Of a stretch of DNA of 64,000 bases, positions 54,151-64,000 are shown piece by piece (within the stretch, counting starts at the first letter, position 1; every line of letters starts with the position of its first letter). The translations under genes and the position numbers were made by a program. The stretch comes from Euphorbia lathyris. Its lineage: Eukaryota; Streptophyta; Magnoliopsida; Malpighiales; Euphorbiaceae. The DNA is taken from positions 14,226,001-14,290,000 of the forward strand of contig NC_088917.1 of the NCBI RefSeq assembly GCF_963576675.1, read 5' to 3'. A model generated the notes under the pieces. It was given only the letters and a program-made list of their open reading frames with translations, did not search any database and was not told where the DNA came from.

Positions 54151-56070
54151 TGTTTAACGATGTTATATCGACGATGCATGTGCCAAATTTTATCGTCATA
54201 CATAACATTTTGTGTATGTTAATTGTTGCTTGATTATTACAATACATGCAAATTGTGGGAACATGCTTCAGCCATTCATTAATATCCTGCAAGAAGTTTC
54301 ATAGTCGCTCAGCTTATTGTCCGCTTTTATTCAAGGTTACAAACTCTGACTCCATGGTGGATCTTGTTATGATCGTTGTCTTGATAATTTCTAGAACACT
54401 ACACCTCCTCCTAGAGTGAACACATATCCACTTATATCTCATCTACATAGTGTGACAGAGTCAAGATGAGATCGTTAAGTGAGCGTTTAATTTGGATGTC
54501 CAAAATTTCATCCGTGAGTCTCATATCTTTCATATCAAACATTGAGTTTAACATGATAACATCTTGTAGTTACTCTCCATAATGAATATTTCATCAACAT
54601 ACACACATATAATAATATATCATTCGTTTGCATTGTTGACATATACACATTTGTCACACTTGTTTATTTTATAGTCGTTTGCCATCGTGATATAATCAAA
54701 CTTTTTGTACCTTTATTTTAGTGCTTACTTTAAACCATACAAAGACTTCACCATTTTAGAAACTTTTCTGGCCTGAAGCTACACAACCTTCATATTGTTC
54801 CATGTATATCTTTTCATCAATATCTCCATTTAGAAAAGTTTTCTTAACATCCATTTAATGTACTTCAAGACTCACAGAGTGACGATTGCAAGTATAATCC
54901 TAATAGAAGTTATTATTGACAGATGAGAGTACATATCAAAGTAATTGATGCCTTCATCTTGTTTAAAACCTTTTATAACCAATCTGACCTTATACTTATT
55001 AATTGTTCTATTTGCTTTCATTTTTCATTTGAAAATTCATTTAGAACTTACTGGTTTTGTTCCCGGAGGAAAGGTCCAACAATTCCCATGTATGTTTATG
55101 CATGATGAAATCACTTTCACTCCTTATAGATTCTATTGAACTTACAACTTCTTTGTAATTTTGAGGTCCAGTCTTTATTATATAGGTTAGAAGATCTGGT
55201 CCAAAAGATTTTTTCACCCTTACCTTCTAGGCTTTGCCTCTTCCTCGTATTCAAACACAACCTCTTGTTGAAGGTCGTGACTATTTCATCAACAGTTTCT
55301 AAAAATTTGCTTGTATCTTGATCCGATCTCATTTTTTCTTGTAGGAAAATAAAATGTCCGAAAAATAAGGTGTTATTTGATTCCATGATCATGTTCTTGT
55401 GAATCTTAGGATTTTTAGATTGATATATAAGAAACCAATATGCAATAATATGAAGCGCATAACCAATGAAAATACAAGCTACAGTCATTGGACTTATTAT
55501 TATTTTCTTCAGTAATGAAGTCATTACCTTTACAAGATACCCCACACTCAAGTAGTTATAAGTAGGTTTTCTTCCTTTCCATATGGAGTCTTGTCTTATT
55601 TCTTGCGAAGCACTTTATTTAAAAGGTGATTAATTGATAAAACAACCCCCCTCCCCCCACAAGTTTCGTATCAATCTAGAATTGTTTTGCACCTTGTTTA
55701 TCATTATCATTAAGGTACGATTCCTACGCTATTCTACTCCATTGGACCGAGGAGAATAAAGTAGTATTACCTCATGAATGATTTCATGTTGGAAGCAAAA
55801 TTCACCAAATGGTTCAACATATTCACCACCATGATCAATTCTTACCACCTTAGGATTTTTATCAAGTTGGTTTCTACTTCTTGCTTATAGAGGACAAACT
55901 TCTCTAAAGACTCGTCGTTGCTTTTAAACAAATATATGTAACAATATTTTGTGTTATCGTCAATGAAGATGATAAAATATTTATATAATCTCCTAGTTTG
56001 TATGAACTTTAAGTCATAAACATCACAATGTATTAGAAAAAATGAAAGTTTCATATACAACTTTCATTGA
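54151..56070 (-). pseudogene. Decayed copia integrase-RT
   Basis: In minus-strand order: CDVYDLKFIQTRRLYKYFII and SNDESLEKFVLYKQEVETN (integrase, 56060-55842), ACIFIGYALHIIAYWFL (55470), then KYKVRLVIKGFKQDEGINYF (RT, near 54960), MDVKKTFLNGDIDEKIYMEQ (54855) and FDMKDMRLTDEILDIQI (near 54520). Many stops and frameshifts. The gag and protease are missing on the right. It is unrelated in detail to the two complete copia elements. Confidence 0.8.
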
Positions 56071-57126
56071 GTTTTTCAGCATTGTCTGGTGATCAGTGGG
56101 TGTTTAAGCCCTCATGGCCTCCCCTTGGACCCCTTGCTAGTTATTATTGTTATTAGCTATTTACAATTGTTCTTAGATGTTTAATATTAGCTAATTGATA
56201 ATAAAGTTTTGGTAAGATTGTAATGCGTTGTTGTTAGTATAGAAATTATCTAATATAGCATCAATTCAAATCAATCAACACATAAATTAAAAAATTAAAA
56301 AAATATAAAACAAAAATTAATAAAAAAATCTAAATAAGTAAATAAAAGTTACAAATAATAACTTACTGAACAAAACAAAACTTATTCTTTCGATAACGAT
56401 GATGGAAATGAAAATAATGTAAAAAGAAACATATTTTTATTAAAATATGAAGGCCAATTTTATCAAAATCAAATAAATAAACCTAACTGCTATACTTTCT
56501 ATTGTTCGAAATAAAAAGCAAAATTAATTTTCAAAAACGAAAACAAACACCCCTTTTTAGTACCGGTTTATGGTTTATAAAACTGATCAACTTGGCTTTA
56601 AATCTACAAAGCAATAGACGAGTTTTATTTTTATTTTGATATGAGAAAGTTGTTTAATTTATTTAATTTTATAACCTATGTATTTTTTTTTAATGGAACC
56701 TATAAATTGATTTTGATGTATGCTGCAGTATGAAATTTATTTGATATGCAAATTATTATAGATGAAGATTATTTGAATTTTCTGGCCGTACTGGTAAGGC
56801 CCAACGTAGATTCCAGGCCCAGCCTGAAAAATTGGGTTTTCATTCATGGGCCGAATTAATTTATTAAGATACGACTCGAATAAATTGAATTTTATATCTT
56901 GTATAGAATTTTGAAGTAAACAAAATTTAATTTATGATATTAAAATCCCTCAAATGTTAGGATCTTGTTAGAAATTTTTAGGTGAATCATTTTTAATTAA
57001 TTTTTTTAGTTAAATTAATTTTAATTTGTTCACTATGCTAATAACTGGATTGTTATATAGTAATAATTTATTTAAAATTGTATCTTTTTTATATTGCTGT
57101 TTAACGGATCAATTTTCTTAGTTATG
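56071..57126. other. Non-coding AT-rich stretch
   Basis: No gene seen. Confidence 0.45.
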
Positions 57127-57143
57127 AATCCATTATTTCGTTT

Positions 57144-57283
57144 TTTTTTTTTTTTAAATTTGAGCAATGCGCTTACATTATAAAGAAGAAAGAAAAATCC
57201 CCACCAGACCCGGATGTGATTCGAACCCATGACCTCCCAAGGCATAGGTAAGCTCTCAACCACTAGGCTAAGAGCTTCACCAC
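57144..57283 (-). mobile_element. tRNA-derived SINE, copy 1
   Basis: On the minus strand it starts TTGTGGTGAAGCTC. It has an A box (TAGCCTAGTGGTTGAG) and a B box (GGTTCGAATCACA) in tRNA-like spacing, then CCGGGTCTGGTGGGG, and it ends in an A run. AATCCATTATTTCGTTT occurs on both sides (57127-57143 and 57284-57300), a 17-bp TSD. These are the marks of Pol III transcription and LINE-mediated insertion. Confidence 0.92.
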
Positions 57284-57411
57284 AATCCATTATTTCGTTT
57301 CATATAGGCAGTATGTTATTACTCAACCGTAACAAATAACAACAAATATATTATAGGGTCAATTACATGAATATCATAAAAATCCGATCTTAAAAAGGGC
57401 AGTGTTGAAGT

Positions 57412-58103
57412 CAGGGACAGCTTACCTTTAAGGTAGCCAAGGCCACTACCTAGGGCCTCAAAATGTTAGGGCCTCATATATATTTTTTAGTTTATTATAA
57501 TAGATTATAAATTTCCCAAAAGAAAATATATTATTATGGGCTTTTACATAAATATTATAACTAACTATAAAATTACAACTAAATCAGATTATGAAACTTA
57601 ATTCTGAATATATCATTATATTCTATATATAGCAAATAAATAAGTTTTTATACTTTAATTTAAAAAATTTAAACTCCAATTCATAAATCCTAAACCTTAG
57701 ACAATATATCCTAGACCCTAATTATAAATTCTAATTCTTAAAACATATTAAAAATAGTGATTTTATTAGTTTAACATAATAGAAAATTATGTCTTGACAT
57801 AATTGTAGAATATTTTTCAAAATTGTATTTTCATGTAAATTTTCTTATTATATATCATGAATTAGGCCCATTCTGGAACTTCAATTTATAATATATATAA
57901 GATATGGATTACAGATATGTAAGAAGAATATATATATTATATAGGAATGGGAAGTCAAATAAAACAAATTAATGGATAAACTTAATTCTTCTATACAAAT
58001 CCTCCAAATCCAATATTATCTTTTAATCAAATCCATATTAACATATAAAAGACTTACATTTTATATCTCGTCTAGGGTCTCAAATAGTTGTGAGCCGGTC
58101 CTA
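57412..58103. mobile_element. hAT-like element, 8-bp TSD
   Basis: The ends CAGGGACAGCTTACC and the inverse of GTGAGCCGGTCCTA are related (CAGGGAC / TAGGACC). GTTGAAGT and ATTGAAGT flank it (57404-57411 and 58104-58111), an 8-bp TSD with one mismatch. CCTAGGGCCTCAAA near the left recurs inverted near the right (TTTGAGACCCTAGAC). Non-coding. Confidence 0.6.
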
Positions 58104-58114
58104 ATTGAAGTGGA

Positions 58115-58300
58115 AGGTCTAAACTAAACAAAAAGTGACTCTAAAGGACGGTGATGGGGACGGGACATTGAGTGAACTAAATTTCACATTGAAAATGAAG
58201 AGAAAGTTATCGAGATATATATCAGTAAAAGATATTTCCAACATATATAAATACATTTTAAAGCTTTGAGGTCGGAAAGAATGAGAGTTGAGTCAAACAT
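58115..58300 (+). repeat. TRIM LTR remnant
   Basis: It follows the TRIM LTR at 633-878 and 950-1185 block by block: GACTCTAAAGGACGGTGATG, TTTCACATTGAAAATGAAGA, then TACATTTTAAAGCTTTGAGG. Heavily diverged; no second LTR or primer site is visible. Confidence 0.6.
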
Positions 58301-58319
58301 AATAAAAATTTATTAACTA

Positions 58320-58450
58320 TTGTGTTGATACGTGGATGACATTATATTAACAGGTAAAGATCTAATAGAGATTAGCAATATTGAAGCTTATTTGAATAAA
58401 GAGTTTAAAAACAAAATATTTTGGGTCACAAAAATGGTATTATATTATGT
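58320..58450 (+). pseudogene. Copia RT scrap (YVDD region)
   Basis: GTTGATACGTGGATGACATT, read with a small shift, gives the YVDD region followed by ILTGKDLIEISNIEAYLNKE, as in copia RT. Nothing else of the element remains. Confidence 0.6.
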
Positions 58451-58939
58451 CAGACGATAATATAAAAGATATTGTTGGGTCTTAATTATCAAATTAATTT
58501 TTTCATTCAATTGGTTTATTGACATAATTTGTGGTTGAGTTGTACATGTAGGGTCGATCCTGGGCTATGAATTAAGGGACGCCCGCCCGGGATTCAAAAA
58601 AATTTTTTTTTATATCATACATATAAAAAAGACGAACATTTGTAAAAATGCTAGTTTTAAAAATAATTTTAAAAAAGATGTTAAGTAAAAAAATATCTAA
58701 CTATAATGCTAATTTAACTTTGATATGGTTAACTGACACCGGTAATTAAAATACCGGTGTCAGAATGGTATGGAAACTGGTGTGTGAAACACCAGTTTCC
58801 ATCTGAACAAACTGCAGCAGACAAAACTTATTCAAATATTGAATAGTATTATAATAATTGTTTATAATAAAGGTTTAAAAATAAAACAAATAAATTACTG
58901 ATATTAAATTATTCTCATTAATTACTTATGTTTATTTTT

Positions 58940-59630
58940 TTGGTATTGCTATTCACCGCCCCCAAATGCCGGTCCACCGTCCCCTCTTGACCATATTGTC
59001 CTTCTCATTTGATTTCATCCAAAACCTTAAAAGCTCTCTCTCCCTTTCTCTCCCGAGCAAAAATCCCGGATTTTACAAAAATGGACCCAAGGATTCCTGA
59101 AGATAATGATTTCGAACACGAGGTAATATTACGATTCTTAAATACGTGTCTGATTAATTTTTTATTTTTATTTTTTTTCGGTTTTTGCCTGAACGGGTAG
59201 AGCGTACTCCCGTTCCGTAGGCCGAACGGATGAACTACCCGTTCGGCCTAGGGAATGGGCAATATGCGCCACCCGTTCCACCGATGGAACGGGTGGTACG
59301 CGCTGCCCGTTCCACCTATGGAACGGAAAGTACGTGCTGCCCGTTTCCACCTATGGTGAAACGGGCAAGCTGCCTGTTCAGGCAAAAAATGGGGAGAAAT
59401 TGTTCCGAACTATTTTTTTTTAATTTTTAATGTACATTATGATAACATATTATGCATTTTTTGTATATTCAGATACCGAGGATTTGAGAGAATTTGAATT
59501 TTAGCTCGTTTTTTTGAAAATCCTAAGAAGGCAGAGAGGATTTGAATTTTTTGTTAGAAAAAGTGAGGAGGGCAAATATGTTAAAAATGGGCGGTGGACC
59601 GAAATTTGGGTGCGGTATATAGCAGCCCAC
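58940..59630. mobile_element. MULE-like element with gene-like piece and GC-rich hairpins
   Basis: TIRs of about 70 bp: GGTATTGCTATTCACCGCCC on the left, the inverse of GGTGCGGTATATAGCAGCCC on the right, with GGTCCACCG in both. TTATTTTT flanks it on both sides. Inside, a plus-strand stretch reads MDPRIPEDNDFEHE and then GTAATATT like a splice donor (59081-59130). I do not recognise the peptide. Beyond it lies a hairpin-rich tract. This could be a captured exon or the element's own. Confidence 0.6.
59195..59395. repeat. GC-rich tract of nested palindromes
   Basis: CCCGTTCC and GGAACGGG words alternate: CCGTTCGGCCTAG near 59239 against TAGGCCGAACGG at 59217, CCCGTTCCACCGATGGAACG at 59273, CCCGTTCCACCTATGGAACG at 59307, and CCCGTTTCCACCTATGG with its arm at 59340-59368. 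The outer pair GCCTGAACGGG (59187) and CCTGTTCAGGC (59372) also pair. The tract could fold into a branched structure. Confidence 0.75.
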
Positions 59631-59653
59631 TTATTTTTAATGTGTCAAATTTA

Positions 59654-60041
59654 GGGTAAATAATTTATTAGTCTCCATCCTTTTATGTAATATAGTGTTT
59701 AGTTCTTTTATTTTAAAAAAATATTTTAAGGTCTTTATTTTTTTTTTGTCAATATTAACTCTTTGGTCCTTTCGTCTTTTTTTAGATGTCAATATTAACT
59801 ATTTGATTCTTTCGTTTTTTTTAGATGTCAATATTAACTATTTGATTCTTTCTGTCTTTTTTTTAGACTTTTAATCAAACATATCTTAACTTTCAAGACA
59901 AACATAGTACAATACAAAAAAAAAAAAAAGAACAGATGGTTAATAATAACAAATGATAGAGATCTTATAATGTGTATTTTTAAAATAAGAGGACTAAATA
60001 GTGTGTTATGTAAAAAGGAGGGACTAATAAATTATATACCC
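59654..60041. mobile_element. MITE with GGGTAAATAATTTATTAG ends
   Basis: The left end GGGTAAATAATTTATTAG is inverted at the right (CTAATAAATTATATACCC). It belongs to the family of 40648-41678 and 62359-62542. A 9-bp flank pair (TCAAATTTA / TAAAATCTA) matches at seven positions. A roughly 45-bp unit (TGTCAATATTAACT...) repeats three times at 59747-59875. Confidence 0.7.
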
Positions 60042-60501
60042 TAAAATCTATATAAACAATTAATCATTATTAATCATTATTGTAAAAAAAATATTTATTA
60101 TAAAACGACATGTAATTTTAGTGTTTGAATTAGTTTAATAGATAATTTGTCATTTTTAGGTTGACACGAAATTGACACACAAATTTTTGGATTAATCCTT
60201 CATTTAGGGTAATTTTTATAAAAAATTACTCCATAAGACCTGGTTGGAAAATATTCCCCTAGAAGGGGCTATTTTCCAACCATGGTTACAATTTTATTTT
60301 TTTTTAAATACCTTTCACCCATTACGGGGCCAATGCCGCCGTAATGGGCTAGTGGCCAGGAATCCCTTTGGGATTCCTGGCAACTCGCCACTGCCCCAAA
60401 CAAATATATATAAAAAAATTTTTGATTTATTAGTTTACATAAAAAAATTTATAAAAAGAAATTAATTTATTATTTTATAAAAATAAAAATAAAATTATAT
60501 A

Positions 60502-60636
60502 AAAATTTGCGCAATGCGCTTACATTAAAGAAGAAAGAAAAATCCCCACCAGACCCGGATGTGATTCGAACCCATGACCTCCCAAGGCATTGGTAAGCTC
60601 TCAACCACTAGGCTAAGAGCTTCACCACAATTTATT
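60502..60636 (-). mobile_element. tRNA-derived SINE, copy 2
   Basis: Nearly identical to copy 1 over the A box, B box and body; the main difference is GCATTGG against GCATAGG. AAAATTATAT lies on both sides (60491-60500 and 60637-60646), a likely TSD, though AT-rich. Same orientation as copy 1. Confidence 0.88.
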
Positions 60637-60679
60637 AAAATTATATATAAATTATATTGATATTATTAAATTTGTATTA

Positions 60680-61700
60680 TTTTCGAGTGAGATCAACTTT
60701 AACCACACTATCGAAAATTTAAAAAGATTTATTTAATTATTATTTAATTACATCGAACATTCTAAACCAGCTCGATAAATTAAAGTAGTTTCATACTTTT
60801 TTTTGTAATTGTATTAATAACACAGTAAAATATTGTAGACAGTTTTAAAAAAAATAAACTTATTTTATATAAATCAATCACAATTTTTTTTGAAATTGTC
60901 TAAAATATTTTATTGTGTTATTAATGCACTAAATATTTTTTTCGTTAGTAATGCACTAAATATTTAACCTATACGTTTCAAACGAAGTGCAGATTTAGCC
61001 TAACGTACGAAATTGTGCAAATTTAACACTAACATTTCCAATCAATATCAATTTTAACCATATGCTGTCGAAAATTTGAAAAGATTTGTTTGACTGTTAT
61101 TTAGCCACGTCAGACCTTCTAAACCAGTTTGTCGACAAATTGAATCAGTTCCATGAAATTTTTTTTTTGTAATTGTATTAACAACACAATAAAATATTTT
61201 AGACAGTTTCAAAAAAACTAAACCTGCTACATATAAATTAATCACAATTTTTTAAAAAAATTATCTAAAATATTTTACTATGTTATTAATGCACTAAATA
61301 TTGAATCTTAACGTTTCAAGTGAACTGCAGATTTAGCCCCAACGTATGAAATTATGTAAATTTAACACTAACGTTTCTAAGGAATATCAATTTTAACCAT
61401 ACGCTACCAAAAATTTGAAAAGATTTGTTTGACTGTTATTTAGTCACATCGGACCTTCTAAACCAGTTTGTCGATAAATTGAAGCAGTTTCATAGATTTT
61501 TTCGTAACTATATTAATAACATAATAAAATATTTTAGACAGTTTCAAAAAAAACTAAACCCGTTACGTGTAAATTAATCACAATTTCTTTGAAAATGTCT
61601 AAAATATTTTACTGTGTTATTAATGTACTAAATTAATCACTAAATATTTAACCTTAATGTTTTAAGCGAAGTGCAGATTTAAACCTAATATATAAAATTG
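60680..61700. repeat. Tandem array, three units of about 340-360 bp
   Basis: Unit starts are marked by AATTTTAACCATACGCT-like words near 60695, 61050 and 61390. Each is followed by GAAAATTTGAAAAGATTTG, TCTAAACCAGTTTGTCGA, TGTAATTGTATTAA and TAAAATATTTTAGACAG. The first unit is most diverged. Parts of the unit resemble 5100-5420 and 9230-9660. No coding. Confidence 0.8.
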
Positions 61701-62358
61701 TGGGAGCAAACTCAAATTTAAATTTTAATCAAAAATTTATATAACAAAAATTCAATCACCGTCATTATAATATATAATTTTATTTTATAAAAAAATAATT
61801 TCTTTTATATTTGTTTTATAAATTTTATTTTTATTTTTATATTCAAAAATTAATTTTTTTTAAATATCTGGTGGGGCAGCCAGTAGTGGACAAGAATCCC
61901 TTTGGGATTCCTGTGTACCAGCTCATTACTGCGCCGTTGGCGCCGTAATGAGTAACAAAATTTCAAAAAAAGTACACTTTTTAACCCTAGTTAAAAACAG
62001 CCCCTTCTAAAGAATTTTTTTTCAACCAGATCCAATGGGGTAATTTTTTATTAAAATTACCCCAAACAAAGGTTTAATTCCAAATTTTTGGGTTGTTTAG
62101 GATTGATATGCTAATCCGAAAACGACATTAATATTTATAATTATTCTTACATTCTCTCGTATTTTTACATGCAACTCAAAAACATGATACAAAATCGACA
62201 CTAACCCGAACATAGTAACATGATTGTCACAAGTTTTTAAGTTGGATTTGAGTTTATTCTTTTAACACGAATCCAAAAATAACACGACATGAACACGTTA
62301 AATATAAATTGAATAATTAAACAGAAGAATTTAAATATGTGTGTGTTAAAATAGTTAA

Positions 62359-62542
62359 GGGTAAATAATTATAAGGTCCCTATGTTTTTACTTAACTCAC
62401 TAATAGGTCTATCATATTATTATTATAAGGACTAAACGGTTGACGAAAATAAAAACTGAGGGACTATATAATTATTTTTTAAAAACATAGAGATTAACTA
62501 GTGCATTACGTAAAAATATAGGAACCTTATAATTATTTATCC
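62359..62542. mobile_element. Small MITE of the GGGTAAATAATT family
   Basis: The ends GGGTAAATAATTATAAGG and the inverse of CCTTATAATTATTTATCC agree except at one position. AATAGTTAA and AATAATTAA flank it, a 9-bp TSD with one mismatch. 184 bp, the shortest member in the window. Confidence 0.75.
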
Positions 62543-62880
62543 AATAATTAAATATGCTTATGTTAAAATTGGTATAATATTTTTATAAAAAAATTGATAT
62601 AATATAAACATATAAAAAATCTTTATATATGAAATTAGAGTTTTCAATATTTGCATAAGTTTTTTATATAAAAAAAATTACATAAATTTTATCTGTTGTA
62701 GCAGTTTTGTTCAAATGGAAACCGGTTTCCATACCATCCTGATACCAGTATTTTAATTATCGGTGTTAGTTAACCATATCAAAGTTAAATTAGTATTACA
62801 GTTTAATTTTTTTTTTAACTCGATATTTTTTTTAAAATTATTTTTAAAACTAGTATTTTTATAAGGATTTATCCCAAACA

Positions 62881-63165
62881 TATAACATTATAATTGATTG
62901 GTTCAATTGGTATTAAGAATTGCCTTTTGATTCTACTTAACTTGAGGTTGGAAGTTCCAATCTTTTTTCTTTTTTCCATTTTATTATTATCAAATATCTT
63001 TTAATCTTTATTCCATATTTATCACTATCAAATATTTTTTTTTCTCATTTATTTTCTTTCATAAATTGTTATCGTCATTTTCATGTTCCTTAAATCAAAT
63101 TTATTAATTTATATATTCAATAAGAAAAACAACCATTTAACTTTTCCCAAAAAAATTAGGGATAA
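62881..63165. other. Non-coding AT-rich stretch
   Basis: No gene seen. Confidence 0.4.
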
Positions 63166-64000
63166 GTACAAAAAAAATGCCTGTGGTATACCGGATTTGC
63201 GAACTGGGACCTGTGGTTTTTTTTTTTTACAAACGGAGGTCTGTGATAAACGCCGTTAGCAAAGAACGGATTTTTTCACTCACTCCGTCATTTTTGCTTA
63301 CGTGGCACTTTGACCCAAATGTTGACCAGGGGCAAAACAGGGATTAAATTAAATATTTTATATATAAACCCAAAAAACACAGACCCCAATATCGCACCTC
63401 TTCATATTCCAACCTTCGAACTTCAACAGTACCAGGCACCATAAACCACTGAAAAACCTCACCTTCAAGTCGGAATTTGGAGGGGAAAAGTCGAAATTCA
63501 TCATCTCCTGCATCATACGGTTCGTTTCCAACCTATTTTCCAAGAAAACGGAAAATCATAAGGAAGTATGAAGGAGCAGAAGTAATGGTGAAGACCACTA
63601 TTTGAGGGTGTAAAAGCTTGGAAATCAAGGTACACACACTGTTCGCACATCCCTCTAATCTCGATTTCGTTACGTTCTATTTCTTTTAGTTAGGGTTTTT
63701 GTGATAGGATTTCGTATATACGATTTTTCTTGTACGATGTTGCGAATTTGTGGTCGTTGTTGTTAAGGTTGCATGTTAGTGTTAATGACGTTTGTTGATT
63801 TGGGTTGCCTTTAATTTGATGCCTTGTTAGTTCAGAGTTGTGTTTGTAATGATCGTGAGATCAGAGTTGTCTTTAATTTGATGCTATTTCTTCTATGATG
63901 TACAGTGATAATGAGACAAATGAATGTTTATACTTAGACGTTGTTAAGGTTGCATGTTGGTGTGAATGAATATTGTTGATTTGGACTGTCTTTAGTTCGA
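63166..64000 (+). other. Possible left end of a TIR element or 5' part of its gene, cut by window end
   Basis: Tandem-like phrases GCCTGTGGTATACCGG, GACCTGTGGTTTTT and GGTCTGTGATAAACGCCG resemble ends of large plant DNA transposons, but no right end is in the window. TATATATAAACC near 63360 could be a TATA box, and AATCAAGGTACACAC near 63626 a splice donor. Near the edge, GTTGTTAAGGTTGCATGTT occurs twice (63757 and 63938), a repeat of about 182 bp. No protein is recognised. Confidence 0.35.

Larger units (their letters stand above)
60177..62100. mobile_element. TIR element enclosing a tandem array and a SINE
   Basis: 60177-60420 is inverted at 61860-62100: GGGTAATTTTTATAAAAAAT, the word AGAAGGGGCT, CGCCGTAATG, and AGGAATCCCTTTGGGATTCC, which is itself palindromic. 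It encloses the SINE copy 2 and the array at 60680-61700. No coding and no clear TSD. Confidence 0.65.
58625..62880. mobile_element. Large TIR element, ~190-bp TIRs, with nested insertions
   Basis: 58635-58830 is inverted at 62690-62870: GCTAGTTTTAAAAATAATTT at the outside, then TAATTTAACTTTGATATGG, and TTAAAATACCGGTGTC against its diverged partner. The TIR contains two short palindromes (GACACCGG...CCGGTGTC and GGAAACTGG...CCAGTTTCC). The interior is almost wholly nested elements. I find no transposase. The outer limits are approximate; CATATAA lies on both sides but is weak as a TSD. Confidence 0.65.

Noticed and set aside
57144..57283. A functional tRNA gene
   Set aside because: A and B boxes are present, but the stems do not close into a full cloverleaf as far as I can see, and it has an A tail and a 17-bp TSD. 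It is a SINE.

Overview
The window looks like nuclear DNA of a flowering plant, most probably a eudicot. It is AT-rich. Nearly everything that can be named is a plant transposable element: Ty1/copia and Ty3/gypsy (Athila-type) LTR retrotransposons, a TRIM, a gag-only LTR element, LINE fragments, a tRNA-derived SINE, MULEs with FAR1-type transposase, a pogo/Emigrant-like element, hAT-like elements and many MITEs. I find no intact ordinary host gene. The only long intact gene is a MULE transposase. One piece of host coding sequence, the start of a galactinol synthase gene, sits inside that MULE.

Layout. 1-2400: an LTR with part of its internal region, split by a TRIM at 633-1185. 2.4-10.4 kb: LINE pieces, a decayed copia gag-protease piece, MITEs and hAT-like repeats, some nested. 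10553-16400: a complete but frameshifted copia element with AACAT target-site duplications (TSDs). 16.4-18.5 kb: copia RT debris and an LTR-like block. 18538-22246: a complete gag-protease-only LTR element on the minus strand (TSD CAGTT). 22602-28030: a pogo/Emigrant-like element split by a young minus-strand copia at 22859-27516 (TSD GTTAC), whose LTRs differ at one position by eye. 28123-29611 and 30533-30908: two non-autonomous elements with 9-bp TSDs. 32071-37754: a full MULE with 286-bp terminal inverted repeats (TIRs), an intact 747-codon FAR1-like transposase frame and a captured galactinol synthase fragment.

37.8-42.5 kb: a LINE 3' end and nested MITEs. 42501-52716: an Athila-like minus-strand element with about 1.4-kb LTRs and a tRNA-Asp primer site. 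It has lost nearly all of pol and carries two diverged tandem copies of one Athila-type ORF, the second cut by a 1361-bp insert flanked by 38-bp direct repeats. 52.7-56.1 kb: a decayed minus-strand copia element. 57.1-58.5 kb: a SINE with a 17-bp TSD, an hAT-like element, a TRIM LTR remnant and a copia RT scrap. 58.6-62.9 kb: a large TIR structure holding several nested MITEs, a second SINE copy and a tandem array. 63.2-64.0 kb: probably the left end of another element or gene that continues past the window.

Together the window records repeated nesting, in which each insertion interrupts older elements. The most notable points are the MULE that carries a host gene fragment beside its own intact transposase, a shared class of short 5-3-5 interrupted palindromes in three different LTR-type sequences, and the duplicated ORF of the Athila derivative.
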